A DNA stretch of 64,000 bases from Isoetes taiwanensis (GCA_021234155.1 JAJEKV010000080.1:4924112-4988111), one strand, 5' to 3'. Positions 21,417-33,377 are shown, counted from the stretch's first letter. Notes: generated from the letters alone by a model not told the origin. Made by a program: numbers and translations.

Positions 21417-23995
21417 TTAAACACAATCGTCAAATGTGTATTTGGAAGCATATAGGATGAATATGCTTTATTCTTGCAATTTACTTGAGTTTCATATGGC
21501 AGGTGCTTAATGTTATTGCTTAGTTAGGCCACTTCATATTATGCCAGATTTGTGGCATTCAACCTAGTAGGAATATGAGTGTATCTATTATGCGAGCCAA
21601 ATCTGCAGCAAGGCTATTATCAGAAGTTTGAAAGAAGGAAAAATTGGAACAAAGTTATAAGGTCAAACTAGCTTATAAATTTCTTGTATATATAAATGAT
21701 TGGGTAAAAGGTGAGCACCCGTAAATCGGGTGTCTCGCTATCAGCGGAATAGGCAGTCTGTTAGCATCTTATCGTCAGGTCTCCCCTCCCGCCAGTTTGC
21801 CAGGAGTGGAACGGTTTTGGGCAGAGAAATGGGCAATCAACTTATATCTCTATGTCAAGTTTCAAGTTTCAAAAAAGAAAGTCTATGTTTTGCGAGATCG
21901 AAACAAAGAGCATCTTTCTACCTTTTTGGCTTCTCGGGATTTGTTGGGTCGTTCCTTCATTTGAGTCATGTAGAATTGAAATTGCGGCTTCTTCCCTAGA
22001 ATTCAAAACTGATAACAAATTTAGCAAACAAAATTGCCAGAACTAATTCCTAGATTACCTTTGATCCAATAATATCTCCTTAATCGCATCGCTGGTAAAA
22101 AAGGCCACTAAATTTGGGTCGAAAGTGCAATTTTTAAGCCTAATACAGAGCAATTGAGATGGATCAAGTTTAAGAAAATGCCTATGCCACATTCGATTTG
22201 ACCAATTGCTTTTTTGTTTCTAATCTTCCACCCCGTGATTTGCTCCCGAAAATTTGATGGCCTTAAATTTTGACCTCTCGATTTTGTGACCAAAATGCAA
22301 AGTTGAAATTCGCTTCTGTGATGTACATAAATTCCAAGCAAACAGAGTTTCGAACTTGTGGTGGATGCATGACGAGTCAGTGGTGCAATGCTATCGCCAT
22401 GTTGTTTGGATGATTCAAAACCTCTACCCTACATGATGTTCACAGCCATGCATCAAAATCATGCCGCTTGCTCCCCAAACCGCCGGAAAAAATTGAGAGA
22501 CGCTTCAAATTGGAATACCCAATCGTCACAAAAAGTTTGTAACCCATCGGCACGTAAATTTGAGTGAAATACATGTTTGAATTTGAGGAAGTTTTGTACA
22601 AGATGATCCTAGGACCGATTCATCTCCTCGTAAAGAACTTGGAAGGAAAATTGCTCTTAGACTTGCAAATTTGTCGAAATAGAGACAAGATTCTACTGTT
22701 TAAAAGTTGGGGCAAATTTGCCCATGAGAGAAGAGATGCCCTTTTCGACAGCTTGGATAAAACAATCCATGAGTAGCGTAACCATCAACATATAATTTAA
22801 CTCGTTTAGCTTTTGGTTTTTCGCCTTGGTGGTTAAACCTCTCAGAATGCATATTCTAGTGCATTTTGGGCTTGAATAGATGCATTTGGGCCATTCGCAA
22901 CACGCCGAGGCTCAAATTTTGAGTCCCGACAATGCTTTAACGGCATTTTGAAACCCACAAAGGTATGGCATAAGTTTTTAGCTAATAATGGAGGACCGTG
23001 AGCTGCCCTAAAGGATTATCGCGTAGAATCCAACAATCTCGCATTTTTCTTCGCTTCCCGAAGTTGTCTTGTCTCGCAGACTTCTTAAAACAACTCATAT
23101 ATAAGCATCTTTTGCCGCAGCTTGAAGATCGAAGAGATGAGTACGGTTCTTGGAGAGAGATGTGCGGTCATCGAGCTTGCCTATCTAATTCTTTTGCCGT
23201 ATGATTACTTAGCTAGAACTCTTATCCTCAATAACCAACAAAAGCAGAATTCCCCTTGATCCCTTTGCTCTTACTCTCCTTTTTCTTCCCCCCCCCATTC
23301 TACCTAAATCCGACCTTTCTTTGGTCCAAACCTCTCATTTATTGCCGGATTTAATCCAAATCAGGCTCGTTAGAAGACGGATTTCGATCTTATTCCCCGC
23401 TTATGTCGTTATTTTGTTTGGGGTGGAGCAACGTGGTGGTTCCGCATACCGTGATATGTAGGGGTTTTGTTTCGACCAGTTTGGGCGCTTCCCATTTTAA
23501 TCAAAAATCATAGAAGCCTATTTCTGCTTACTGCATATGGGCGCTGCATTCCCAATCATCAAACACGCCCAATTCCTACCATACAGACCTCCGCGGATTT
23601 CCAGTAGGGGAAAATGGCACGCCGGAAACGTTCGCCTGAAAATGATGACAATTCCAAAAATAACTCCGGTTCGAACAATTTTATATTTAGTCAGATAAGG
23701 ACAAGGATATATAAACACACTTCACATCGGTTGCTCCTTTACATCTGGACCGTCGAATTTTAGTGGTTAAATCTCGGCCACACATTTAGATGTGTGTACA
23801 TGCATGAGCATGCATAGGGGCATGCACCCCATCTGTGAACTGTCGGATCAAAGGGGAAGGCGAAATCATAGCCTTTGATTTTTGTAAGGAAGGTGCAAGG
23901 AAGGTTCCTTAAAGTGATTTGGTGTAGCAGATCTTAGCCATTAGATCAAAAGGTTAGGATAAATCCTAGCCCTTAAGTTTTTATATTAAATTACA
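21417..23995. other. Intergenic, no gene recognised
   Basis: Plus-strand frames at 21730-22046, 22564-22776 and 22998-23204 have ordinary amino-acid composition but no family motif. A run of C at 23290-23297 and scattered GGACCGTCGAATT-type words near 23745 are the only other marks. Confidence 0.35.
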
Positions 23996-24133
23996 TTTTT
24001 TGGGTTGCCCCTAGGGGGGCAAACCCTTGTTTATGTGGGTTTATAGGATATTCTCAGTATATACCAGTATATACCTCGAATATGCCAATGACTGCTAAAA
24101 ACCTATTGCTGGCTGTAAATGCACGGTCATTTC
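23996..24133. repeat. Dispersed repeat family A, copy 1
   Basis: The segment begins TTTTTGGGTTGCCCC and continues with GGGGGGCAAACCCTTG, which form a near-perfect hairpin, then TTTATGTGGGTTT and a TATACC-rich part. The same order of words occurs at 33465-33600. Both copies lie shortly upstream of coding relics (a PPR gene here, an F-box-like gene there). Confidence 0.75.
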
Positions 24134-24539
24134 AATTGCTGGGCAACCACAGTGGAAACCGGTTAACTGGTCTGTAGCTCCAAGGCCATAAATCTAAGCG
24201 GTTCTGAAGTCCCGTGCCCAGTACCAGCAGTAGATTCATTATGCTGAGAAGCTGAGACCGCTAGGAGAGGAGTGCGGCTTTATTTTCTAAAGTGTCGTCA
24301 TATTATTCAGCTGTTTCTGGCAAGTTATTTGGGGATTTCCATGGTAAGCACCATCGCATACTCCATTGTATTTTGTTGATGCAATTTTCAAACAAGGTAT
24401 TCGTTTGATAAGCTTCACCATTGCAAGGAAAATCCCTAAAGTTGTCGACTATGCCTTGCGACTAAATTGGTTATACAGTTGCCTTTATCTTTATCCCGTT
24501 GCTAACTACATCATCTTACAGATTTATGTTGGCCGTCCC

Positions 24540-25615
24540 CGCCACAGACCGGGCTATGGTGAGACATTGTTGCCCGTGTGCAATCTGAACAGAAAGATGT
24601 CCGTGATTGCTTTAACTGTAAGTAAACCGGGACAAGCAAAAAGGCCCTCCGCATCTTCAATAGATTGACCAGTCAAGAATTGCGCACCGGTATATATGTT
24701 TGTAATGCCATTCTTAGCACTCCTATACATAATGGAAGGCAAGGAAGAGCTCTTGAACTCTTCTATAAGCTTCAAAAGGATGGACTTGAACCAGATATGT
24801 AACATATTCAACAAAGAAGTTTTATTATTCCAAGCTTTTGTTATCGGTTTTGCCACCGAAAAAATAGTCAGTCCGAAATTAGAATGTAAGATCATTAGAC
24901 GTAAAACTCAAGAAAAAAAGGGGAATATTCTCTGCAGAACATGATACGAAATATAAATAATGCTATGGAGATAAAACTTGTGTGCATGGCCTATGGATCT
25001 CCCATATGTGTTCAAAGAAAACAAAGAAGGGAGTTTGAACAGAAAATAATCACATTAGCTTTTATGTGTTCGTGAAATGAATCACATCAGCTCATACCAT
25101 TTATTTTGGCGAATTATTTTATGTCCGGGGCCATTACTTTTCTCGATAATAAAACAACAACAACAAGGCACGGCAACTTTATGAAGAAATGAAGGCAAGC
25201 GAACTTCAGCCTGAGGAATATGTGTTTGAGCTTTGTTAAATGTGTACACATGTCATGGTCGAAACAGATGCACTAGCCTTGTTTGATGAGATGAGGAGTG
25301 AAGGAATAATGCCTAACTTATTCCATTACAGCTTATCTTATCAATATGTATGCTATGAAAAGGTGTCTGTGAGAGGCTTTGAATGCATATTCTTGGACTT
25401 AAAAAAATCGGGCTAGATCCAAATATGGTACATTTCCCCTTTAGCCATCTATATATTTGTGCATATGCATATGCCTCTTTGAAAGATGTAATTGTCAATT
25501 CCGGTTTTATATAATGCGATGGTCAATGTTTACATGAACAATAGGTTATTCGATAAGGGAATGATGATCTTTTACGAGATGCAAGCTTCTGATCTACAAC
25601 CCGACTTAGTAAGTT
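24540..25615 (+). pseudogene. P-type PPR protein relic
   Basis: Plus-strand segments in shifting frames read ALRIFNRLTSQELRTGIYVC, then RALELFYKLQKDGLEPDM. After a noncoding gap come ARQLYEEMKASELQPEEYVF, ALALFDEMRSEGIMPNLFHY, DLKKSGLDPNM and then IFYEMQASDLQPDL before a GTAAGT. These are consecutive 35-residue P-type PPR motifs, each ending in GxxPD/N. P-type PPRs act in organelle RNA stability, splicing or translation. Stops and indels interrupt every motif or two. The piece from 24785 to 25165 has no repeat sequence and may be an intron or insertion. It is a pseudogene in its present form. Confidence 0.8.
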
Positions 25616-26325
25616 CTTTTTAGCTTTTAGGTACATTTTGCTCAAGTTGTTCTCTATTTAATACTTGCTTGGAAGCCAAGGCCGAGTTGTCAGATTTCCT
25701 CCTCAGATGCACGCCACAAGACCACAAGGTTCTTAGAAATGAGCCATGTCACATAAAGAATCACGCCTCATTCATGCATCTTGCTAGCATGTATTTTAAA
25801 ATTTGATTCGTGAATTTTACAAGATACACTTTTTAAGGTCAAGATTTTTATTGTCCAACTTTTTCTCGCAGCCAATGTATTCATCAAGAATGGTTCACTT
25901 TTTGACACAAATGTACAAAGTGGGTTGATCTAAAGTGTCAAAATGATAATTATGCTACAAACACATAAGCCGGAGTGTTGCAATCACCGCGGGTCTTCAT
26001 GGAGGGAAGAAGAAGAGCTCTATAAAACCAAGACAACGGTATTCTAGCTATGAAGAGGGGGAGATAGAGTTGCCTATCGCTTATATAGAGGACAACAAAT
26101 TGTCTTCGATAGATATGCACCCTCGAGTTTCTTCCAATGCGATTGCCAAAGCATGATGAGATGAAGCTTAGGAAGACAATATAATCTTGTTTGTATAAGG
26201 GCTGGTCGGGCCATACAAAACCATTCTAGTTCAATGCTAGCCTTGGACTCCCATGTCCAGCTTCTTGCGCTTGCACCTCGCCCTTCATGACCTACAAATA
26301 TTAAAAAAATAACTAGTTTTAGCAT
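25616..26325. other. Intergenic, no gene recognised
   Basis: An 83-codon minus-strand frame at 26074-26325 has no family motif. Nothing else is supported. Confidence 0.35.
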
Positions 26326-26460
26326 ATTTTGGATTTAGAACATCAGCATTATGGCACTACAGAGGGTCCCTTCAGGCTGATTCAGCCATGATACTGTTGG
26401 ATTTAGAACATCAACATTATGACACAACAGGGCCCTCTTCATGCCGATTCAGCCATGGAC
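26326..26460. repeat. About 70-bp tandem duplication
   Basis: TTGGATTTAGAACATCA followed by an ATTATG segment and GATTCAGCCATG occurs twice, at about 26329 and 26398. The copies have several substitutions. Confidence 0.8.
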
Positions 26461-26919
26461 TTAGACCTAACAACCAGATCTGTGCCCTTCATGGAAAGTA
26501 AACAGGGATCATAATTTGGGACCTCCGGACTTCCATGCATGCCAGGTTCCTCTACCCCTTGAACGAAAAGAATAGTAAGTCAAGCTTAACCTCGTGGATG
26601 CTCCTCTTTGATCTTATATTATAAGAGGGCAAAGCAGCCTATTGGAATGTCGCTTTTTATTTATTATTTTTAATCAAATCCTCGTTTTTTTTCTAGGGTT
26701 CTTCCTTTATCAACAATTAGGCACATAAGCTTATACTGGGTTACTAAATAAAGGGTTAAAAACTTGGGGGAGGGCTGACAAAGATTGCAACAACATGGCT
26801 ATTACTTTATTGTCATTTTATCTTTCGCTTGGGGTTCAGTTTTACCTCGAAAATGGATTGTTTCTTGCTCATTAGACATGCTAATACTTATATCATTTTT
26901 ATATGGCGTTTCTTGCAAT

Positions 26920-27823
26920 GAACTATACAAGAATAATATTGAGGGCATATTCTCACAGAGGGGAGATATTAAGAGTCTCGTGAGCTTGGACCTTTACATG
27001 AATAACTTTACATGAGAAATTCCTGCTTCATTTGGTAAATTGAAGTCGCTTGCATTTCAGAAGACTCTTTACCTTGGTCCACTTGCATTCTCCGGCGTCA
27101 TTTACCATCATCTTAGAACTTGTTAAGTGGCACCGGTTGGCATTTTCCTCGAGCCTTTGTAAGAACGCTTGGTGCATGTAAACGAGAATTGCTTCGCTTA
27201 TACAATATCGCTCCTAATTTGAGTTTTTGTTATTCACTTACGCCTTAGTTTAAAACCTTCCATATTGCAATGCAGGGGACGTGTTGAGTTTGCATGACCG
27301 ATCTCAAGCAAGATTGCACTAATATTCATAAGTTTTGTTGTTAGTGATATCGAGTTGTCAAGCATTCTCTCTAATGCTTTTTTTTTTGAATTGTTCATGT
27401 TTAATAAAGATCCGTACCTACACTATCTCGATGCTTAAGCTTTCATGGGACAAAAGCGTTAAACAATAACAGTTGTCGTGACAAATTCCACGGAATTGAC
27501 GGAAATAACGAGCTTGAAAATAGTGTAAGTGATACAATGTTTTAGTTAAATGCTATTCCATGAAGGGCTTCCTGAACTTTTAGACGATTTCACGCCACAG
27601 AGATTTCTCAAACAATGATTTGTGTGGCACCATTCCCTCTCTCGGATCGTTTACCCAATTTCTCGGCAAAGGGAGGTAATGCTACATCCGTGTTAAATAC
27701 TTAATGATTAGTCTCTAGCATTTTACTTATTGCTTCGATTAAAACATGCAGTTTTGAGAACAATTCCCGCCTTAATGGTCCTGAATTGCAAGGATTTGTG
27801 CCATATGACACGACGTGTAAATG
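26920..27823 (+). pseudogene. SERK-like LRR ectodomain relic
   Basis: Somatic embryogenesis receptor kinases are co-receptors for brassinosteroid and immune LRR kinases. Exon pieces appear in the family's order. First come ELYKNNIEG and DIKSLVSLDLYMNNFT, a stop where Gly is expected, then EIPASFGKLKSLAF. After a gap come remnants of the next repeat (GTGWHFPRAF), then SNNDLCGTIPSLGSFTQF and FENNSRLNGPELQGF before a stop at 27823. The spacing and split points match the one-repeat-per-exon structure of SERK genes. Several exons have lost their frame and the SPP, transmembrane and kinase exons are not seen downstream. It is a clear gene relic, with fair certainty of the subfamily. Confidence 0.75.
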
Positions 27824-28780
27824 ATCTCTGCATAGTATCTTCTTGTGGTAGTGAAGTATGATTGCACATTTGTGGCTGCCATCACTTTAAAGACATCCAA
27901 TGGTAGAATGTTTGGTAGACTACAACTACATATAATGTCTTACAATGTATATTCTGGGTCAGGTTTTTCAAAATCCACTACTATGAGATGCATTTCCTAT
28001 GATGCCATTTTTGTTTCACTCTCTTTCCTTGTGGCAAAAGCCTGAAAGACAATAACCGTTGGGATCTAGCTTGAATGTTGACAAACAGTAGCGATGTGCA
28101 TTATTGCCTACTTGATTTTGCATTGTGCCTGTTCATGTCTGTGCACTCATGGAGATTCTTGGCCAGGATTGTTGACAATGGTGTAAGTACAGTAGAACAT
28201 ATGGCTTGCTTGAAAATGCCTATCCTCCTGCCACTTTACGTCTCAAATGTCCTTCCTTGAGATAGTAATCATAAGCATAAGCTAAAAGCTCAGATTTGAC
28301 TTGCTATTTTAGGGATGCATTTAATCTTTTATAATTCATTGCATGGAGGCAACACATGTTAAAAGTCAAGATTTTGACTTGACATTTTTGGAATTCGTTT
28401 ATTTTTTTACTTGAAGCATGCTTCTTCTAGTTGGACACTAGTACAATTCAAGAATCATCCAAAGGAAGCTTAAACTATAATTCCAATCATTAGCCAAAAA
28501 TAATTTAGACTCTTTCAAATTGAAGTACTCATGTGATGAGTCTAAGTGAGGCAAACTAGTAGACACATCTTCCTTACTTGATGTCTTTCCACCTGCTGCC
28601 CTTTTCCTAATTAATTTTGCAATGCCTTCTTGCACATCAGTATGAAGACATGGAAGCATTGGCGCATTAAAAAATCCTCATCACCTATAAGAATAAAACA
28701 TAGAGGCAAGAAAAAGTCAAGGCATACATCGTGAAATAAATGAAGATATGCTTTTGAATTTTTTATATAGGAAGGAAAGG
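27824..28780. other. Intergenic, no gene recognised
   Basis: Plus-strand frames at 27845-28045 and 28075-28260 and a minus-strand frame at 28438-28659 lack family motifs. The minus-strand frame is rich in Lys/Ser and could be a transposon piece, but this cannot be shown. Confidence 0.3.
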
Positions 28781-28784
28781 AAAG

Positions 28785-29395
28785 GAAAAATTTTTAACGT
28801 CCACGGAACCCAATCGGGTTATGGGACCAAGTACATAAGGGACCGAAGTCCCGGACCGAAGTCCAAACAAGAACATGGGCCGAAGCCCTTAAACCAAAGC
28901 ACAACGTGAGCAAGACCACAACCATCATGACCCGGATTAAAAACCACCTGGGAAAAAATCGTTGCCAGGATGATTATAGCTGCTCACCGATCCAAAAATC
29001 CATGCTGTTGCACAAGCAACAAGCATACCTTCATACCTCCAGCAGACAAGGCTTCACCAAGCGGCTCCGAACCGTAACCTCTTCACAACTGGGTGCTGGA
29101 AAACAGACGCCCCCAACGCCAATCGCCTGTGACGCGGGGAGGAAGGCGGCGCCAGAAAACCGCCAGGGAAATCGCCATCGGAGGTGCCTCCGCACCCATC
29201 CTCCCACCAAGCGCCAAGGCGCCAAGACTCCCCGTGTATGCGCCAGCGACATGCACTCGTGCAACACACAGGGCGCCATCCTTCATCGCCGCGCTCCAAC
29301 GCCATCCATCATCGCATCCGCCGCGCAGGCCTCGTGCAGTAGCCCTAGCGCCAGCGCCAGCCCAGTGCCAGCGCCAAGGTAAGGGGTTTAAGCAA
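28785..29395 (-). mobile_element. GC-rich insertion, LINE-like 3' end
   Basis: Base composition changes sharply: 29090-29380 is GC-rich with CGCC/GCGCC repeats, unlike its AT-rich surroundings. Toward low coordinates the segment runs into GGACCGAAGTCC repeats, then CCAATCGGGTTATGGG and an AAAATTTTTAACG end. Read on the minus strand this resembles the 3' end of a plant non-LTR element (CGTTAAAAATTTTT). Open frames on both strands in the GC-rich part are composition artefacts without a recognised domain. Target duplications were not identified. Confidence 0.4.
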
Positions 29396-29663
29396 CAAAA
29401 GAATATGGAAGATGCAAGTCATTATGTTAGATTATGAAAACATGCAGCTTGCCCTTGTCAATATCAATCAACTATCCAAGCATAATAACTCAAGTTTAAT
29501 CATCAAGAATTGTTATAGAAAGTTTTGATAAACTTTTGTCCTCTTGCAGGATGTTTACCTGTTTTTGTATTTTAAAAAAGGATATCAACTCATATTCATA
29601 TCATTCATCAGTGCTAACGCTTAAAAGATTCGATCTGACATTGCTTTGTTTATTAAACATACA

Positions 29664-30450
29664 GTATTTTGCTGAAGCTGGATTTCCCTGCCCACCTTTA
29701 TGCAATCCTTCAAACCATTTTCTGAGGGCAATTAACTCAGATGTTGACACCATCAAAGAATCCATGAAAGGTTCCTTTGTTCAGGTAAAGATTTTTACTT
29801 GCTACAATGACCGAAACCAAAATTTCATACAAACTAATTCAAGTTCATGGTATTACCAGCAAGATATTGAATCTGCAGATCCTCTGAGCAATATGAGCAC
29901 TGCTCTAGTAGTAAAGACTCTAGGGAGCTTTTACCAGACATCTACCGCATCAGCCATAGCTGACGCCAAAATTCAGGAGATTTCAAATATGGTAAGCATA
30001 GAAGTCTTAAGTGTGTGTACACTTTGAACTATTCCTGAAAAGACTATTCTTTTTCATTCTTACTAACATTTTATTTTTTAGGTGGTATTTTATCAGAACT
30101 TAGTGGCAGTCAGGCAAGCTTTTCCACCCAAGCAGTGACCTTAACATGCAGATCATTTGTGAACATGAGAAGAGATATGGGCTATTACTGGCTCCGTCTT
30201 GGTATTTATGCCATGCTCACCATTTGTATCGGGAGCATATATTACAGAGTTGGCACCACATATGCATCTATCACAAAGAAGCTTTCTTTTTTGTCAAGAT
30301 AACGATTGATTTGTTTGCCATTGCTTAGTCACAACTGAATCATTGACTCCAAATCTCTTCATGTTTGTAGGCAAGAGCTGCATGCATGGCTTATGTTGCT
30401 GGGTTCTTCAATTGGAGGTTTCCCATCCTTTGTGGAGGATATGAAGGTAT
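29664..30450 (+). pseudogene. ABCG (WBC) half-transporter, internal exons
   Basis: Plant ABCG half-transporters export cutin, wax and other lipids across the plasma membrane. Exon 1 (29664-29784) starts after ACATACAG and reads YFAEAGFPCPPLCNPSNHF, then LRAINSDVD, and ends at a GTAAAG donor. Exon 2 (about 29864-29991) reads VVKTLGSFYQTSTASAIADA before GTAAGC. Exon 3 (from 30083) reads ELSGSQASFSTQAVTLTCRS, then MRRDMGYYWLRLGIYAMLT, the first membrane span. Exon 4 (from 30371) reads ARAACMAYVAGF, then loses frame before IGGFPSFVEDMKV. The pieces match the linker and first spans of the ABCG11/WBC11 type. The nucleotide-binding exons upstream and the later spans downstream are not visible, and exon 4 has a small deletion with a frame change. 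It is probably a fragment. Confidence 0.75.
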
Positions 30451-31395
30451 TAGTCTACTTTTATGGTAGCATGTGAGCAAAATAAAATTTTATAATACCT
30501 TCTGAAGCATAAGCAAACAGATTAAGAAAGCTTGAAATTGCACCTCAGTTGCCGAGTGACTTTCACCAAAGTAGACAGTTTTGCCATCGACAGATGCCAC
30601 ATGTCTGTACCTTGAAAAAGGGGCTTCGCATAGGGTAATTCCAGTATCAAAATAACAGACTCCAGGTCTGTTATTCTCAAATGCAGCATCAGCTCAAATG
30701 CCAGCACCGATCCATTAAGAGTTCCATCGTCCCGATCCACGCCATTCCTGTGCATATACAGTTAAAACCAGCAATTAACAAAGAAAAAAGCAAAAAACAT
30801 ATTGACTTGCAACTGGAAATTGACGTGCCACTTATTTTTTACACATAGAATGAGGTAGTAACAGGCTTGAGAAGATTAAGCAAGGCAGCGCTGCAGAATA
30901 AATGCTGATCAGAGCAATGCAGGGCAGTATTGTGCATTCATTGATCGACAAATATATCTACTTTACAGCAACAATAAGATCTCTCGGATTCTATCTACAA
31001 AATATGACTTTCTTCAGTGATGACAGTGAAATGTAGTATTAATGCTCATCTGGTTGTCTATATGACTTCTTGATGTTATCATAATTGTTCAATTCCTCTT
31101 AGCAGACAAGGGTTGGGCATGACTTAAACAATGCAGTAGGGAAAGTATCAAGACCTCTCTCCAGCAAAAATTTGAGTATCATGTGTAAAATACTAAAGAT
31201 AACTCGGCAAATCAAATATTCTGGCATACATGGCAAGTAATTGGGTGAGAGTCATTTCGGCTCCAAATATTATGCACAGTATTAAAAGCTAAAGTGCGCC
31301 AAAAGGGTTTTTACGGGAGTCAGCTTTGCTAAAAACATTACAGGAAAGCTATATTTTTGACAAAATTGTTCATTTCCTCCTCTTGTTCATAATAT
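30451..31395. other. No gene recognised
   Basis: A 77-codon minus-strand frame at 30522-30755 ends at a plausible donor but its product is unfamiliar. The rest is AT-rich. Confidence 0.3.
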
Positions 31396-31570
31396 AGTGA
31401 TACTTGGTTGAGATGATGATGGCTATCTCTATCAATGTATAACTTCAGTTGTGTTTGTTAGAACATAGTGTTAAAACTTCTAATCATAAGCAGTACTTGA
31501 TTGGGATGCCGTTGGCTGTCTCTATCAATGTATAACTTCAATTGTTGTTACAACATAGTGTTAAAACTTA
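31396..31570. repeat. About 95-bp tandem duplication
   Basis: A block with CTATCAATGTATAACTTCA, TTGTT, and ACATAGTGTTAAAACTT occurs at about 31425 and again at 31520. The copies differ by several substitutions and a short indel. Confidence 0.8.
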
Positions 31571-31707
31571 CTTTCTAATTAAAGGACCGCTACTTATTCG
31601 TTGTGTAATAGTTTATCAACTCCAATAGAAAACCTTATTTTCAATCCACATATTCAAAGGAATAGGATTTACACATGCAACAAGTGCAAGATTAAAAATA
31701 CATTTAG

Positions 31708-31739
31708 ATGCATGAAGTTAGTACAAGCAATGCCTCATA
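31708..31739. repeat. 32-bp direct repeat, left copy
   Basis: ATGCATGAAGTTAGTACAAG and the next 12 bases are identical to 32886-32917. The right copy touches the 5' end of the LINE fragment at 32040-32885, while this copy lies about 330 bp beyond the LINE 3' end. It is therefore a segmental duplicate rather than a simple target-site duplication. Confidence 0.8.
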
Positions 31740-32034
31740 TTGCTAGAAATAAGGCGGACTTAAGGTGCTCTTTTAGGTAAAGTTTTGCCATGCGTATGAT
31801 ATGATTTGTTTGAAATCAACATGCCCTCATGGCAATGGAAGGAAAATGGTTGTATGTTGCTAGAAGACGTTGAAACTTCATGCGAGTAGGCCTAATCAAC
31901 TTGAAGCTTAAAGTAAGAACCATGTATAGATAGAAAAATCAAACTAAACATATTAAACAATGTCTAATATAAATAGTATATATGCCCTTATTGACTCATT
32001 AATTCAAAGGAATATGATTTTTTGTTGATGAATG

Positions 32035-32890
32035 TGGACCTTTATTACTCAAAAGAATACAAAGAGTACATGGGGGACTCAAAACCCAGTGGAGAAAATA
32101 TCCACTAGAGCAACACTACCCACCACATACAACATAGAAAAGCAGAGAACACAGATCACCAGGAGCACAAGTGTGTACTATGAATAGGTGTGAATCTGAA
32201 GATATTGCTCCCAAATGACACTTTTGATGTCATCCTTTAAGGAAGAACACTTGTACGCCTTCACAATGCGACTACGGGCATCGCTAAGCACTTGCGCATC
32301 TGAAAAGAGTTGTCCCTTGAAGATGAAGAGATTTCGTCTCTTCCAGATGGACCAGATGATCCAAGCAGATGCTAAGTGGAAAGCCCTCTTTGTCAACTTG
32401 TCCCAAGACCTAGGATAGACTGACAATAGGACCTGCTGACTATTCAAATCACAATGGAAAAGACTCAGAAGCCACTGCCAAGCAAGTCGAACATGGTGAC
32501 ACAAGAAAAAGCAGTGCTCAATTGTCTCATCCCTCTGCGTGCAAAGAGGGCAGATCACAGAAACTTCTGGACGAAATCGATGAACAACCATGTTTACCCG
32601 CACGCATCTATGAGTGATCTGCCACCATAAAATGGACAGCTTAGGATGAAGCAATTTATCCCATACCCACCGCCAGACTGCTTTACGATGAGGCTCGGGG
32701 ATAACCAAAGGCCACTTTGGCGATGGAGGCAACACCTCAGGATGAAGCAAGACCACATACATTGAGTGTACCAAGTGCTCCTTCTTAACACTGCCATGAA
32801 CCACCCAGAGTTGGGGAGCCACAGCTTGTGGGTGTGGAGGAAGTGTAGCAGCTACCTTTTCCCATACAACATGTGCAAGAATAAAATGCA
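32035..32890 (-). mobile_element. LINE 3' fragment with zf-RVT domain
   Basis: A continuous 237-codon minus-strand frame (32891-32178) reads RRKAVWRWVWDKL-type sequence (HRKAVWRWVWDKLLHPKLS), then LWWQITHRCVRVN and CPLCTQRDETIEHCFFLCHH. This is the C-terminal zf-RVT zinc-binding domain found at the end of plant LINE reverse transcriptases. A tryptophan-rich tail follows (SAWIIWSIWKRRN). The element is cut at its 5' end inside the polyprotein and lacks endonuclease and reverse transcriptase domains. Its 3' noncoding part runs to about 32035. It belongs to a different LINE lineage from the copies at 6.8-8.6 kb, judging by the product sequence. Confidence 0.85.
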
Positions 32891-33208
32891 TGAAGTTAGT
32901 ACAAGCAATGCCTCATACTTTAGGGGAGATAAGATGTTCTCATAGGTGTGAGAAGCTTTCTGCCAGTCGTCTTGGTGAACCTGTGTGTTTGATTATGTGT
33001 ATGGTTCAGCCACTTATGTGATCGTTACAACTCAGGTCAGTTGTCTTTTACCCCGGTAGACTATTACGATTTGAGCTAGAATCTATGAAAGATCCAGCAA
33101 TCGTAGCCGCTTGGGGAGGGCTCCTTGAGCATAGCCCATAAAGGCCTAAAAGAATGTAGGCCTTATATGCCAAGTCACCTTTTGATTTTTTTCATTTTCC
33201 TACAAATG

Positions 33209-33238
33209 AAAGGTAAGAGCTTTTGTAAGCTTGCCTAC

Positions 33239-33270
<32 letters not shown>

Positions 33271-33302
33271 TGGAAAGGTCTTGGGAGGAAAGGTAAGAGC
33301 TC
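33209..33302. repeat. Poly(A) run flanked by 14-bp direct repeats
   Basis: A run of about 27 A bases at 33239-33265 lies between two copies of GAAAGGTAAGAGCT at 33209-33222 and 33289-33302. The arrangement looks like a very short retroposed insert, although the bases after the A run belong inside the flanking repeat unit. Confidence 0.6.
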
Positions 33303-33322
33303 AACATCTAAGGAGCAGATTT

Positions 33323-33377
33323 AAGCCACTTCACCCTCCGGCCATGGAGGGCAACCCTCCGTGCGCAGCACCTTGTT
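33323..33377. repeat. Dispersed 55-bp repeat family B, copy 1
   Basis: AAGCCACTTCACCCTCCGGC begins a 55-bp block identical to 57404-57458. Inside it CCCTCC, GGCCAT, GGAGGG forms a stem, and a second CCCTCC follows. Copies are on the same strand 24 kb apart in unrelated contexts. Confidence 0.9.

Noticed and set aside
24554-24895. 113-codon minus-strand frame
   Set aside because: It is the antisense shadow of the PPR relic read on the plus strand.
29031-29437. Several overlapping open frames on both strands in the GC-rich island
   Set aside because: Stop-poor GC-rich composition creates frames on both strands; none shows a domain or splice context.
33239-33265. Poly(A) as the tail of a processed pseudogene
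   Set aside because: No coding relic precedes it within the two direct repeats; the insert would be only a few dozen bases.
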